Counted from the first letter of the stretch, positions 1-6,650 are shown. The stretch is DNA of 6,671 nt from Bacteroidota bacterium (GCA_029268165.1 JAJUGM010000189.1:1-6671); one strand, 5' to 3'. Notes: a model not told the origin generated them from the sequence alone. Program-made: numbers and translations.

Positions 1-1
1 G

Positions 2-1453
2 ACTATCTTTTATGAAGGACAGGAAAAAGACCGCTTTGAGAACTTTTTAGGCGCACTGACACTCTCATTCCAACCGAAAAAAGATCTTAACCTGAAAATC
101 ATTAATTCATTTTTTAATTCAAGTGAAATATTAAGATATGATATTCTGGGGCAATACTGGATTAACCTGCTTGATAATACCATAGGCTCAGAAACTGCTA
201 ACGACAGTATTCTTAATATTGGAGTAGGTACTAATCTTCAACATGCAAGAAATAATCTGAGTGCCTATGTTTATAATATCTCACACAAAGGTTCATTTTA
301 CAAAGCAGAATATAATTTAAAGTGGGGAATTAGTTGGCAGAGAGAAAGGATTTTTGACCATATAAGAGAATGGGAGATGATTGACTCTGCAGGATACAGC
401 GTTCCTAATTCTGACGATATCATTGCAATGTATCATTTTGCTTCAAGTCATAACAAACTATTTTCAAACCGATTTACAGGCTTTTTCCAGACCGCTGTTA
501 ATCTTAATACAAAAGATGCTGATTTATTTGTAACAGGTGGTATAAGATTCCATTACTGGGATGCCAATGAACAACTATTGATCAGCCCGAGAATAAGAAT
601 TACTATTGATCCATACTGGCAAAAAGCTGTAAGTTTTCATGCTGCGGCCGGTTTATATTATCAGCCTGCATTTTATAAAGAAATGGTTGACCCTTATGGT
701 CAACTTCATGCAAACCTGCCCGCTCAGGAATCAATACACTATCTGATAGGGGCAACATATACATTCTCAGCATGGAACAGGCCATTTAAATTCAGTTCTG
801 AACTTTATTACAAATATTTAAGCCATCTTGTACCCTATAAAACTGAAGATGTTGCTATACAATACCTCCCTGATTTTCATGCCCGCGGATATGTTGCAGG
901 TATAGAATTTAAGATTAACGGAGAATTTGTTAAAGATGCTGAATCATGGGCATCGCTGTCTATCATGAAAACCATGGAAGATGTATATAATGATTACTAT
1001 GTGAATCCGGATAAAACAGTAGTGTATCCAGGTTACTATCGAAGGCCCACAGATCAGTTGATAAATGTTGGTATTTACTTTCAGGATTATTTTCCTAATA
1101 ATCCCGATTATAAAGTTCATGTTACCATGTTTTACGGAAGCAGGATACCTTTTGGCTCACCTGATTACAAAAAGCCCAGTGAAAATTATGAGATGAAGGC
1201 ATACAAACGTATTGATATTGGGCTGTCAAAATCAATTATTAATAAACAACGAAAATCTGATAAACTCATTGTTAAAGCCATTAATGATGCATGGGTAAAC
1301 ATTGAAGTATTTAATCTGTTTGGATTTAAAAATCCAGCTTCTTATCAGTGGATCAAAACCGTAAACAATCAGGAAGGGATACCCAACCTGTTTGCCGTGC
1401 CCAATTACCTAACTGGCCGTGTTGTTAATTTCAGGATTTCTGTTGAGTTTTAA
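2..1453 (+). CDS. TonB-dependent receptor-like outer-membrane beta-barrel, C-terminal part (5' end outside window)
   Basis: The reading frame is open without a stop from base 2 to the TAA at 1451-1453 (483 codons), so the ATG at 377 is internal and the true start lies left of the window. The visible part is rich in aromatic residues and in alternating polar/hydrophobic stretches typical of amphipathic barrel strands, with loops rich in Asn, Tyr and Pro. Near the end come VNIEVFNLFGFKN, then VPNYLTGR and the terminal strand FRISVEF. A final strand ending in Phe is the usual signal for barrel insertion by BamA. In Bacteroidota this ending is typical of TonB-dependent receptors with an N-terminal carboxypeptidase-regulatory-like domain and a plug; both would lie upstream and cannot be checked. 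The substrate is unknown, and no SusD-like partner follows. The 3' end overlaps the convergent nitroreductase gene by 23 bases. A different large outer-membrane barrel is possible, but the barrel call itself is firm. Confidence 0.8.
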   Translation, partial: TIFYEGQEKDRFENFLGALTLSFQPKKDLNLKIINSFFNSSEILRYDILGQYWINLLDNTIGSETANDSILNIGVGTNLQHARNNLSAYVYNISHKGSFYKAEYNLKWGISWQRERIFDHIREWEMIDSAGYSVPNSDDIIAMYHFASSHNKLFSNRFTGFFQTAVNLNTKDADLFVTGGIRFHYWDANEQLLISPRIRITIDPYWQKAVSFHAAAGLYYQPAFYKEMVDPYGQLHANLPAQESIHYLIGATYTFSAWNRPFKFSSELYYKYLSHLVPYKTEDVAIQYLPDFHARGYVAGIEFKINGEFVKDAESWASLSIMKTMEDVYNDYYVNPDKTVVYPGYYRRPTDQLINVGIYFQDYFPNNPDYKVHVTMFYGSRIPFGSPDYKKPSENYEMKAYKRIDIGLSKSIINKQRKSDKLIVKAINDAWVNIEVFNLFGFKNPASYQWIKTVNNQEGIPNLFAVPNYLTGRVVNFRISVEF

Positions 1454-2018
1454 TAAAACTCGTATTCCATGTTCCTTTAAATACAATATCTTTAAGCTCA
1501 CGTCTTGTTCTTATCCTGTTCTCACGATTAATGAGGTCTTCATTTGCATTATAAGGCATTTCTGCAGCATATCCAACAGCCAGCATTGTAACAGGTTCAT
1601 ATCCATCAGGAATTTTCAGTAAATTTTTTGCTTTATCTCTGAAAAATCCTCCCATAGGATGAACATATAATCCTGATAAAGTGGCCTGAAATATCAGACT
1701 TGCCGTAGCTAACCCAAGATCATGCCATGCGTAATTATTTACTTCCTTGGTCTTTGGATTCATTGTTTCAGCAATGGCCGTAATCAGTACAGGCGCATTT
1801 GAAGCCCATAAACGATTGCCATCCATCAGACATCCGAGATGCCGCTCAAAATCATTTTTATTATCCTTTGTTGAAACAATAAATCTCCAAGGTTGCTGAT
1901 TATAGGACGAAGGAGCCCAGCGCGCCGCTTCAAACATACTCACCAGCTTTTCCGATTCTACTTCTTTGTCTGAAAATAGGACTATACTTTTTCGTTTAAT
2001 GAAAATATCATTAACCAT
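1431..2018 (-). CDS. Nitroreductase family protein (FMN-dependent NAD(P)H oxidoreductase)
   Basis: This is a cytosolic flavoprotein of the nitroreductase superfamily, whose members usually bind FMN as homodimers and reduce nitro compounds, quinones or other electron acceptors with NAD(P)H. The physiological substrate cannot be told from sequence. Counting from the ATG at 2018 (195 residues), the basic FMN-contact segment KRKS is at 8-11, the hallmark ARWAPSSYNQQPWRF at 32-46, a helix with the DLG motif at 100-102, and the late strand TMLAVGYAAE at 144-153. A TTG at 2024 would add two residues; I prefer the ATG because it is the standard codon and neither start has a clear Shine-Dalgarno. The family-typical end, about FKGTWN, lies near residue 185. 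About ten further residues (TSFIKTQQKS) are encoded by sequence that crosses the 3' end of the receptor gene. The gene is divergent from rocD and probably monocistronic. Confidence 0.88.
   Translation of the reverse strand: MVNDIFIKRKSIVLFSDKEVESEKLVSMFEAARWAPSSYNQQPWRFIVSTKDNKNDFERHLGCLMDGNRLWASNAPVLITAIAETMNPKTKEVNNYAWHDLGLATASLIFQATLSGLYVHPMGGFFRDKAKNLLKIPDGYEPVTMLAVGYAAEMPYNANEDLINRENRIRTRRELKDIVFKGTWNTSFIKTQQKS
1445..1461. other. Perfect 7-bp inverted repeat at the convergent gene overlap
   Basis: GAGTTTT (1445-1451) and AAAACTC (1455-1461) pair exactly around a 3-base loop. The repeat contains the receptor's TAA stop and lies inside the last codons of the opposing nitroreductase gene. 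It can form a hairpin in either transcript, but no T-run follows on either strand, so it is not a standard intrinsic terminator. It might assist bidirectional termination or protect 3' ends, or it may be chance in AT-rich DNA. Confidence 0.4.
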
Positions 2019-2173
2019 AAACAAAATTAATTTTAATTACTTAACAATTATTTTACATTAATGTTTTATTTTTAAAATTTTATATAATAACTGTTTTTTG
2101 TCATATTTACTTTGCATAAAAATTAAATACTTTTGTAAAAAAATACATTTCATAACACTTAAAAAAATATGCT
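2019..2173. other. AT-rich divergent intergenic region between nitroreductase gene and rocD
   Basis: This 155-base region is very AT-rich and must hold the promoters of both divergent genes. A plausible rocD promoter is listed separately. A 10-base perfect palindrome, ACATTAATGT, sits at 2055-2064 and could be an operator, though such a short AT-rich palindrome may be chance. I see no convincing TAnnTTTG box on the minus strand for the nitroreductase gene. No small ORF or RNA gene is evident. Confidence 0.6.
2106..2135 (+). promoter_or_regulatory. Candidate Bacteroidota-type promoter for rocD
   Basis: TACTTTTG at 2128-2135 matches the Bacteroidota -7 consensus TAnnTTTG exactly. Eighteen bases upstream is TTTA (2106-2109), one mismatch from the -33 element TTTG. 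Transcription would begin roughly 30 bases before the rocD ATG, which fits a short A-rich leader. A cleaner TTTG at 2111-2114 is too close to the -7 box (13 bases). Assignment is by motif only. Confidence 0.45.
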
Positions 2174-3397
2174 ATGGCAAAGACAAGTCAGGATTTCATT
2201 CAACTTGAACATGAGTATGGGGCACATAATTATCATCCGCTACCTGCGGTGTTGAAAAAGGGAAGGGGTGTTTATCTGTGGGATGTTGAAGGAAAAAGGT
2301 ATTTTGATTTTCTGTCTGCTTATTCTGCTGTGAATCAGGGTCATTGTCATCCGAAAATAGTAAAAGCGCTCAGAAAACAAGCTAAAAAGCTTACCTTAAC
2401 CTCACGTGCGTTTTATAACGACAGTCTTGGCAAGTTTGAAAAATTTATTACCGGAATGCTTGGGTATGATAAAGTATTACCCATGAATACTGGAGCAGAA
2501 GGTGTAGAAACTGCTTTAAAACTATGTCGTAAATGGGCTTATGAAAAACGCGGAATTCCTGAAAATGAGGCTATAATTATAGCCTGTGAAAACAATTTTC
2601 ATGGCCGGACCATTACAGTTGTATCAATATCTACCGACCCAACTTCATATAAAGGTTTTGGCCCCTATACCCCAGGTTTTAAAATAATTCCCTATAATAA
2701 CCTGCCCGAACTTGAGAAAGCATTAAAAAATCCGTATGTCGCTGGTTTTCTTGTTGAACCCATACAAGGTGAAGCAGGAGTATATGTGCCTGATGACGGT
2801 TATCTTAAAGGTGCATTTGATTTATGCAAGAAACATAATGTTTTGTTTATTGCTGATGAAGTACAGACTGGCTTGTGTCGCACGGGAAAAATGCTGGCCT
2901 GTGATCACGAAGGAGTTCGTCCTGATATTCTTATTCTAGGGAAGGCTCTGTCAGGTGGTGTTATGCCAGTATCGGCTGTTTTAGCTGATGATGAGATTAT
3001 GTTGTGTATCAAACCAGGTGAACATGGTTCAACATTTGGAGGTAACCCTCTGGCCTGCAAGGTTTCTATTGCTGCTTTAAAAGTACTGCAGGACGAAAAT
3101 CTAGCTGCAAACGCAGAGCGATTGGGGAAAATATTCCGAAATGAAATGAAAAAGCTGGAAAAAGAGCATGAAATGGTTGAAATCGTGAGAGGTAAAGGTT
3201 TGTTAAATGCTGTCGTAATTAAGCCTAAAAATAATAAAACTGCGTGGGATGTTTGCATTGCCCTTAAAGAAAATGGGTTACTTGCCAAACCAACACATGA
3301 CCATATAATCAGATTTGCCCCTCCGTTAATAATTACAGAAGACCAGTTAATGGAGGCAGTTGAAATTATCTATGACACCTTAAAACAGTTTAAATAA
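2174..3397 (+). CDS. rocD: Ornithine--oxo-acid aminotransferase (EC 2.6.1.13)
   Basis: This PLP enzyme moves the delta-amino group of L-ornithine to 2-oxoglutarate, giving glutamate 5-semialdehyde and glutamate, and so links arginine/ornithine breakdown to proline and glutamate. The 407-residue protein is full length. Recalled human OAT numbering matches with a constant offset of 35 residues, about the length of the human mitochondrial presequence: substrate-binding Tyr20 (human Tyr55) in HNYHPLP, Phe142 and Arg145 (Phe177, Arg180) in NFHGRT, the specificity glutamate Glu200 (Glu235) in EPIQGEAG, PLP-ring Asp228 (Asp263) in IADEVQTG, and the Schiff-base Lys257 (Lys292) in LGKALSGG. GEHGSTFGGNPLAC follows at 282-295 and the Arg380 region IIRFAPPL near the end. 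These features favour OAT over acetylornithine aminotransferase. The ATG has an A-rich leader without Shine-Dalgarno. No other arginine genes adjoin, and a terminator follows, so it is probably monocistronic. Confidence 0.96.
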   Translation: MAKTSQDFIQLEHEYGAHNYHPLPAVLKKGRGVYLWDVEGKRYFDFLSAYSAVNQGHCHPKIVKALRKQAKKLTLTSRAFYNDSLGKFEKFITGMLGYDKVLPMNTGAEGVETALKLCRKWAYEKRGIPENEAIIIACENNFHGRTITVVSISTDPTSYKGFGPYTPGFKIIPYNNLPELEKALKNPYVAGFLVEPIQGEAGVYVPDDGYLKGAFDLCKKHNVLFIADEVQTGLCRTGKMLACDHEGVRPDILILGKALSGGVMPVSAVLADDEIMLCIKPGEHGSTFGGNPLACKVSIAALKVLQDENLAANAERLGKIFRNEMKKLEKEHEMVEIVRGKGLLNAVVIKPKNNKTAWDVCIALKENGLLAKPTHDHIIRFAPPLIITEDQLMEAVEIIYDTLKQFK

Positions 3398-3417
3398 TTC
3401 AGATGTATTTCTGAATT
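3396..3417 (+). other. Hairpin overlapping the rocD stop codon
   Basis: AATTCAGA (3396-3403) and TCTGAATT (3410-3417) form a perfect 8-bp stem with a 6-base loop. The stem begins inside the rocD TAA codon and no T-run follows, so on its own it is not an intrinsic terminator. It is immediately upstream of the stronger terminator at 3424 and may help stabilise the mRNA 3' end. Confidence 0.5.
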
Positions 3418-3423
3418 AGGTTT

Positions 3424-3475
3424 AATCTTGCATTTCTCATTTAAAGGAATGCAAGATTTTTATTTTTATTTTTCT
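3424..3475 (+). terminator. Rho-independent terminator of rocD
   Basis: AATCTTGCATT (3424-3434) pairs perfectly with AATGCAAGATT (3448-3458). Three more pairs, one of them G-U, extend the stem inward to a loop of about 7 bases. A T-rich tail broken only by single A's (TTTATTTTTATTTTT) follows directly. It lies about 27 bases after the rocD stop and insulates the downstream cyclase gene from rocD read-through. Confidence 0.88.
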
Positions 3476-3570
3476 TAAGATTATAATTATCATCGTTGAA
3501 ATAATATAACCTTAAACAAATATTTACGTTACTAACAATATACCAGGATTAAAGTTTTTCAAGAATTTAT

Positions 3571-3578
3571 TAGTTTTG
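3571..3578 (+). promoter_or_regulatory. Candidate -7 box for the cyclase gene
   Basis: TAGTTTTG matches the Bacteroidota TAnnTTTG -7 consensus and lies about 40 bases before the cyclase ATG at 3619. No good TTTG -33 element is seen 18-20 bases upstream, so the promoter is either weak, activator-dependent or misassigned. The rest of the 3476-3618 gap is AT-rich; apart from a short GTTACTAAC inverted repeat near 3529-3537 I see nothing in it. Confidence 0.4.
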
Positions 3579-3618
3579 AATAATTAATGCCTTTTATTAT
3601 TGTTTTGTTATCGCTGAT

Positions 3619-5244
3619 ATGAGTTATAAGGTTTTAGTTGTTGATGATAATGAAGCCAACAGGGAACTCATTCATGGAATACTCCGTACGGCAGAGGAGA
3701 AATATGATGTTTTTCTTGCCGAAAACGGCAAAATTGGTTGCGATTTGGCAATAAAAGAATTACCAGATGTTATTTTTATGGACCTGAAAATGCCCGAACT
3801 CGATGGCATTGAAGCAATTAAGCTATTACAGCAGGATGAAAAGACCAAAAGCATACCCGTAATAGTTGTAACTGCTTTTAATACGCCTGATAACCTTGAA
3901 GAGGCATTTAAAGCCGGTGCCTTTGATTACATAACAAAACCCATCTCACTTCAGGAGCTGAAATCGCGTTTGCATAAAGCATTAACTGTAGTTGAATCTT
4001 TAAAAAAAGCCCAGGAAAAAATTGAAAAGGTTGAAGGCGAAAAATTACAACTTGAGCGAATTGCTATGGTTTCTGAAAGTACGCCGTTTGCCTTTTTAAT
4101 TATTAATGCAAGCGGTGAAATTGAATGGGCCAATGAAGGATTCGAAAAAATATACGGTTACAAACTTGAAGAATATAAATCAGCCTTTGGCAGCACCATC
4201 TTTAGTCTGACCAACGCTACTGATATTTTGAAGATATTTAACCGCTGCCTTAAAGACAGAGTACCTGTTGATTTTATCTGTAAAATAAACTCAAGAAGGG
4301 GCGAGGAGAAATGGATTCAAACCTTTATGAATCCGCAAACCGGTTCAAATGGTAGTGTTGAAAAAGTTCTGGCGGTTGAAAGTGATATAACGAATTTTAA
4401 AAGAAAAGAAGAAGAACTTAATGAACAATACCGCAAGATGAAGGAAATAAGCCAGAATCTTGAAAAAGCCAATACCCTGCTGGGCGAGCAGACACTGGAA
4501 ATAAACCGGCAAAAGAGACTGATTGAAGAAGAGCAACAGAAATCAGAAAAATTACTTCTGAATATTTTGCCTTTTGAAATTGACAGGCAGTTAAAATCAA
4601 AAGGCAGGGCAGGTACCAGGCAATATAAGCTTGTGAGTGTTTTGTTTGCCGATTTTAAAGGCTTCTCAAAAATAAGTAAATCGCTTGAACCAAAAGACCT
4701 TGTAAATATTCTCGATTCATATTTTGCAAAATTTGATGAAATTATCAGTAAGCATTATCTTGAAAAAATCAAAACTATAGGTGATGCTTATATGTGTGCC
4801 GGAGGGCTTCCCCTGAGTAATAAGAGTAACCCGTTTGACACTTTACTGGCCGGCCTTGAAATACAGCAATATATGAATAGCCTGAATGATTCCAAGGTAT
4901 TAAACAACCTGTCTGTATGGGAACTTCGTATCGGAATTCATACTGGCCCCGTAGTTGCAGGTGTTGTCGGAAGAAAAAGAGTAGCCTATGATATCTGGGG
5001 AGACACTGTAAACGTCGCGAGCCGTATGGAACAAGCCGGGCATGTAGGTATGGTTAACATATCAGGAACTACCTATGAATATGTTAAAGATTATTTTGAA
5101 TGCGATTACCGTGGTAAGATCGAAGCAAAGAATATCGGCAAAGTGGATATGTATTTTGTTAACCGCCTTAAACCTCAATATTCAGCTGACAAATTGGGAA
5201 TAATCCCTAATGATGAATTTACCAATATGGTGAACAAACTGTAA
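3619..5244 (+). CDS. Response-regulator adenylate cyclase (REC-PAS-coiled coil-class III cyclase)
   Basis: This predicted cytosolic signalling enzyme should make cAMP from ATP under two-component control. Residues 1-125 are a receiver domain with acidic pair Asp9/Asp10, phosphoacceptor Asp55 (FMDLKMPELDG), Thr85, Tyr104 and Lys107 (TKP), all intact. A PAS domain with PAC-like end spans about 145-260; its ligand is unknown. A charged coiled coil (about 261-311) leads to LLLNILPFEIDRQLK (312-326), the linker that commonly precedes class III cyclase domains. The catalytic domain (about 335-516) has metal-binding Asp345 (FADFKGFS) and Asp389 (KTIGDAY), adenine-specifying Lys385 and Asp458 (AYDIWGDT), and transition-state Asn465 and Arg469 (VNVASRM). 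All are in one chain, so a homodimer with two active sites is expected. Guanylate cyclases carry Glu and Cys at the two specificity positions, which argues against GTP. No membrane segment is present. A 25-residue tail follows the catalytic domain. No kinase gene adjoins it, so its phosphodonor is unknown. Confidence 0.93.
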   Translation: MSYKVLVVDDNEANRELIHGILRTAEEKYDVFLAENGKIGCDLAIKELPDVIFMDLKMPELDGIEAIKLLQQDEKTKSIPVIVVTAFNTPDNLEEAFKAGAFDYITKPISLQELKSRLHKALTVVESLKKAQEKIEKVEGEKLQLERIAMVSESTPFAFLIINASGEIEWANEGFEKIYGYKLEEYKSAFGSTIFSLTNATDILKIFNRCLKDRVPVDFICKINSRRGEEKWIQTFMNPQTGSNGSVEKVLAVESDITNFKRKEEELNEQYRKMKEISQNLEKANTLLGEQTLEINRQKRLIEEEQQKSEKLLLNILPFEIDRQLKSKGRAGTRQYKLVSVLFADFKGFSKISKSLEPKDLVNILDSYFAKFDEIISKHYLEKIKTIGDAYMCAGGLPLSNKSNPFDTLLAGLEIQQYMNSLNDSKVLNNLSVWELRIGIHTGPVVAGVVGRKRVAYDIWGDTVNVASRMEQAGHVGMVNISGTTYEYVKDYFECDYRGKIEAKNIGKVDMYFVNRLKPQYSADKLGIIPNDEFTNMVNKL

Positions 5245-5262
5245 TATCAGTAACAGTTTTTT
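5236..5262 (+). terminator. Likely weak intrinsic terminator after the cyclase gene
   Basis: AAACTGT (5236-5242) pairs with ACAGTTT (5253-5259) around a 10-base loop, and the T-run extends to 5262. The left arm lies in the last codons and stop of the cyclase gene. The stem is short and AT-rich, so termination may be partial. It sits in the 32-base gap before the convergent TPR gene's stop, where read-through would give antisense RNA. Confidence 0.5.
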
Positions 5263-5276
5263 AGCCATCCTGCATT

Positions 5277-6623
5277 TTATCGCGTCCTGACTGTTGTTTT
5301 TTCATTTATCCAGCATCCCACAGTATATGTCATTCCATCTGTGTATCCATTGAAAAAGGCCTCTTCCTTGGTGGGAAAATAAGCAGAATACTTACCGATA
5401 TATTCATTGGCCTTTTCTGTTAACCCGGGATCAACGTTTTTGGCTTTTACAAACATATCAACTGCCGCCCAGAAAACTGCTGCTTTTTCAAATGCATTTG
5501 ATCCGCATAAATTGCTACTCGCTGCATACGCTAACCCAATTACCAGATATGGCTCACCTAATGAAGGATTAAGTTCAACAGCTTTCAAGGCATTAGTCCT
5601 GCTTATCTGATGATCGCCCTGTTGTTCAGCACTTAAACTCCAACGGTAATAATAATTGGCTTTTATTTTGTTGTCAGGTTCCAGTTCAATTGCCTGCGAA
5701 TAATAATAAGATGCTTTGCCGAAATTATTCTGTGATTCAAATAATCTGGCCAGGTTATATGCTGCACTGGCGGAAGGATCAGTCTTGTATAATGATTCAG
5801 CAGCCTTTGCAAACAAGTCTGATTGATAACAACCTTTCTTGTCAAGTAACCATGTAATTCTTTTCAACAAAGCCACATCATCAGGGTTTGCTTCATATTT
5901 GGACGAAAACAGGGAATTAAGCACAGAACAATCAGCTGCACCACTTTCAGCAAATATTTTTTCAACACTTTCAACAGCATGTTTTAAACTTGCCGAGTCA
6001 GATGATGCCGATTGCATCAGGTAATCTGAAACCTTCATATATATTGACATCATGGCATTAGTGTCACATTTGCCATTATTAAATAGAATATTTGTTGCCT
6101 GCATTAATGTAACCAGTACAGCTTCTTCTGAATTTTGTTTCTCAATGTCAGCTGATTTATTCAGATACTCCCAGGCTTTTTCAATTTCTTCGGGCCGGTA
6201 ACGTAATAAATCAATCCCTTTTCGCCCAAGCACATAACCTTCCTGATTAAAATACTGAATGCGTTTATCGTATAACAACATCAGCGTATCAATTAACTTT
6301 TGTTTTTCTGCTTCAACTACAGAATTTTCAATTTTATGCTTAAGTATTCTGGTCCCCATTATATATATATTTTTGCTCGACCGGGGACAGTTGACAAAAC
6401 ATGAACGCCATGACTCATAAGCATATTCAAACATATTAATTTTGTAAAATTCGCTCATGGTCGACAGATTACTTGCACAGGTTACTCTTGACAGACTGTC
6501 ATGTCCATATAAAGGATTCCTTGAAAAATCACGCTGAGCAAGGACATTGGCTTCGCTTAACAACAATAACATACTAAAAAGCAGATAAGTATATTGTCTG
6601 ACGATGTATAGATTATTATTCAT
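5277..6623 (-). CDS. Exported tetratricopeptide-repeat protein of unknown function
   Basis: The 448-residue protein starts with a signal peptide: short basic region, hydrophobic core about residues 12-22 (YTYLLFSMLLL), and a probable signal peptidase I site after Ala29 (VLA|QRD). No lipobox Cys is present, so it is probably periplasmic or otherwise exported rather than a lipoprotein. Helical repeats fill the chain. The clearest TPR units are at about 284-317 (ending AIELEPDN), 318-354 (ending AVELNPS) and 355-400 (ending KNVDPG), with more degenerate repeats from about residue 57. The C-terminus has a distinctive block: YFPTKEEAFFNG, then YTVGCWINEKTTVRTR. I associate this architecture with a conserved Bacteroidota TPR family without a defined role. 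Eight Cys remain after cleavage (49, 75, 79, 186, 232, 265, 373, 437); an even count in an exported protein would allow disulfides. TPR domains usually bind proteins, but no partner is suggested by the neighbours. Confidence 0.85.
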   Translation of the reverse strand: MNNNLYIVRQYTYLLFSMLLLLSEANVLAQRDFSRNPLYGHDSLSRVTCASNLSTMSEFYKINMFEYAYESWRSCFVNCPRSSKNIYIMGTRILKHKIENSVVEAEKQKLIDTLMLLYDKRIQYFNQEGYVLGRKGIDLLRYRPEEIEKAWEYLNKSADIEKQNSEEAVLVTLMQATNILFNNGKCDTNAMMSIYMKVSDYLMQSASSDSASLKHAVESVEKIFAESGAADCSVLNSLFSSKYEANPDDVALLKRITWLLDKKGCYQSDLFAKAAESLYKTDPSASAAYNLARLFESQNNFGKASYYYSQAIELEPDNKIKANYYYRWSLSAEQQGDHQISRTNALKAVELNPSLGEPYLVIGLAYAASSNLCGSNAFEKAAVFWAAVDMFVKAKNVDPGLTEKANEYIGKYSAYFPTKEEAFFNGYTDGMTYTVGCWINEKTTVRTR

Positions 6624-6642
6624 ACCGATAAGAAATAAAGTG

Positions 6643-6650
6643 CGAAATTA
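6643..6650 (-). promoter_or_regulatory. Tentative -7 box for the TPR gene
   Basis: Read on the minus strand, TAATTTCG lies about 20 bases upstream of the TPR ATG and differs from the Bacteroidota TAnnTTTG consensus at one position. The matching -33 element would fall at the right edge: the last two bases read TG on the minus strand at a 19-base spacing, and the rest is outside the window. This is weak evidence. Confidence 0.22.

Noticed and set aside
1419..1622. Plus-strand open frame over the nitroreductase 3' end
   Set aside because: It overlaps two well-supported genes, has no family resemblance, and has a Cys/Ile/Ser-rich composition typical of an antisense reading.
2905..3288. 127-codon open frame on the minus strand inside rocD
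   Set aside because: It lies wholly inside a strongly supported rocD gene. Its translation is Ser/Phe-rich with no recognisable motif, as expected of an antisense shadow.
3476..3618. CRP-like (cAMP receptor) autoregulatory site upstream of the cyclase gene
   Set aside because: No TGTGA-N6-TCACA-like sequence was found. The only inverted repeat seen, GTTACTAAC, is too short to be meaningful.
3619..5244. Guanylate or diguanylate cyclase
   Set aside because: The specificity positions are Lys385 and Asp458, as in adenylate cyclases, not Glu and Cys. No GGDEF motif is present; the fold motifs are class III.
6360..6370. TA dinucleotide tract early in the TPR gene as a phase-variation switch
   Set aside because: Only 11 bases long and intact in frame; it simply encodes part of KNIYIMG. 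It is too short to suggest regular slippage without population data.
5277..6623. TPR protein as a lipoprotein
   Set aside because: No Cys occurs at the end of the signal peptide; the region reads VLAQRD, which fits signal peptidase I, and the first Cys is residue 49.
3619..6623. Cyclase and TPR genes as a paired nucleotide-signalling defence system
   Set aside because: The two genes are convergent with a terminator-like hairpin between them. The cyclase is a REC-PAS class III enzyme rather than a CD-NTase or Pycsar-type cyclase, and the TPR protein has a signal peptide and no effector domain.
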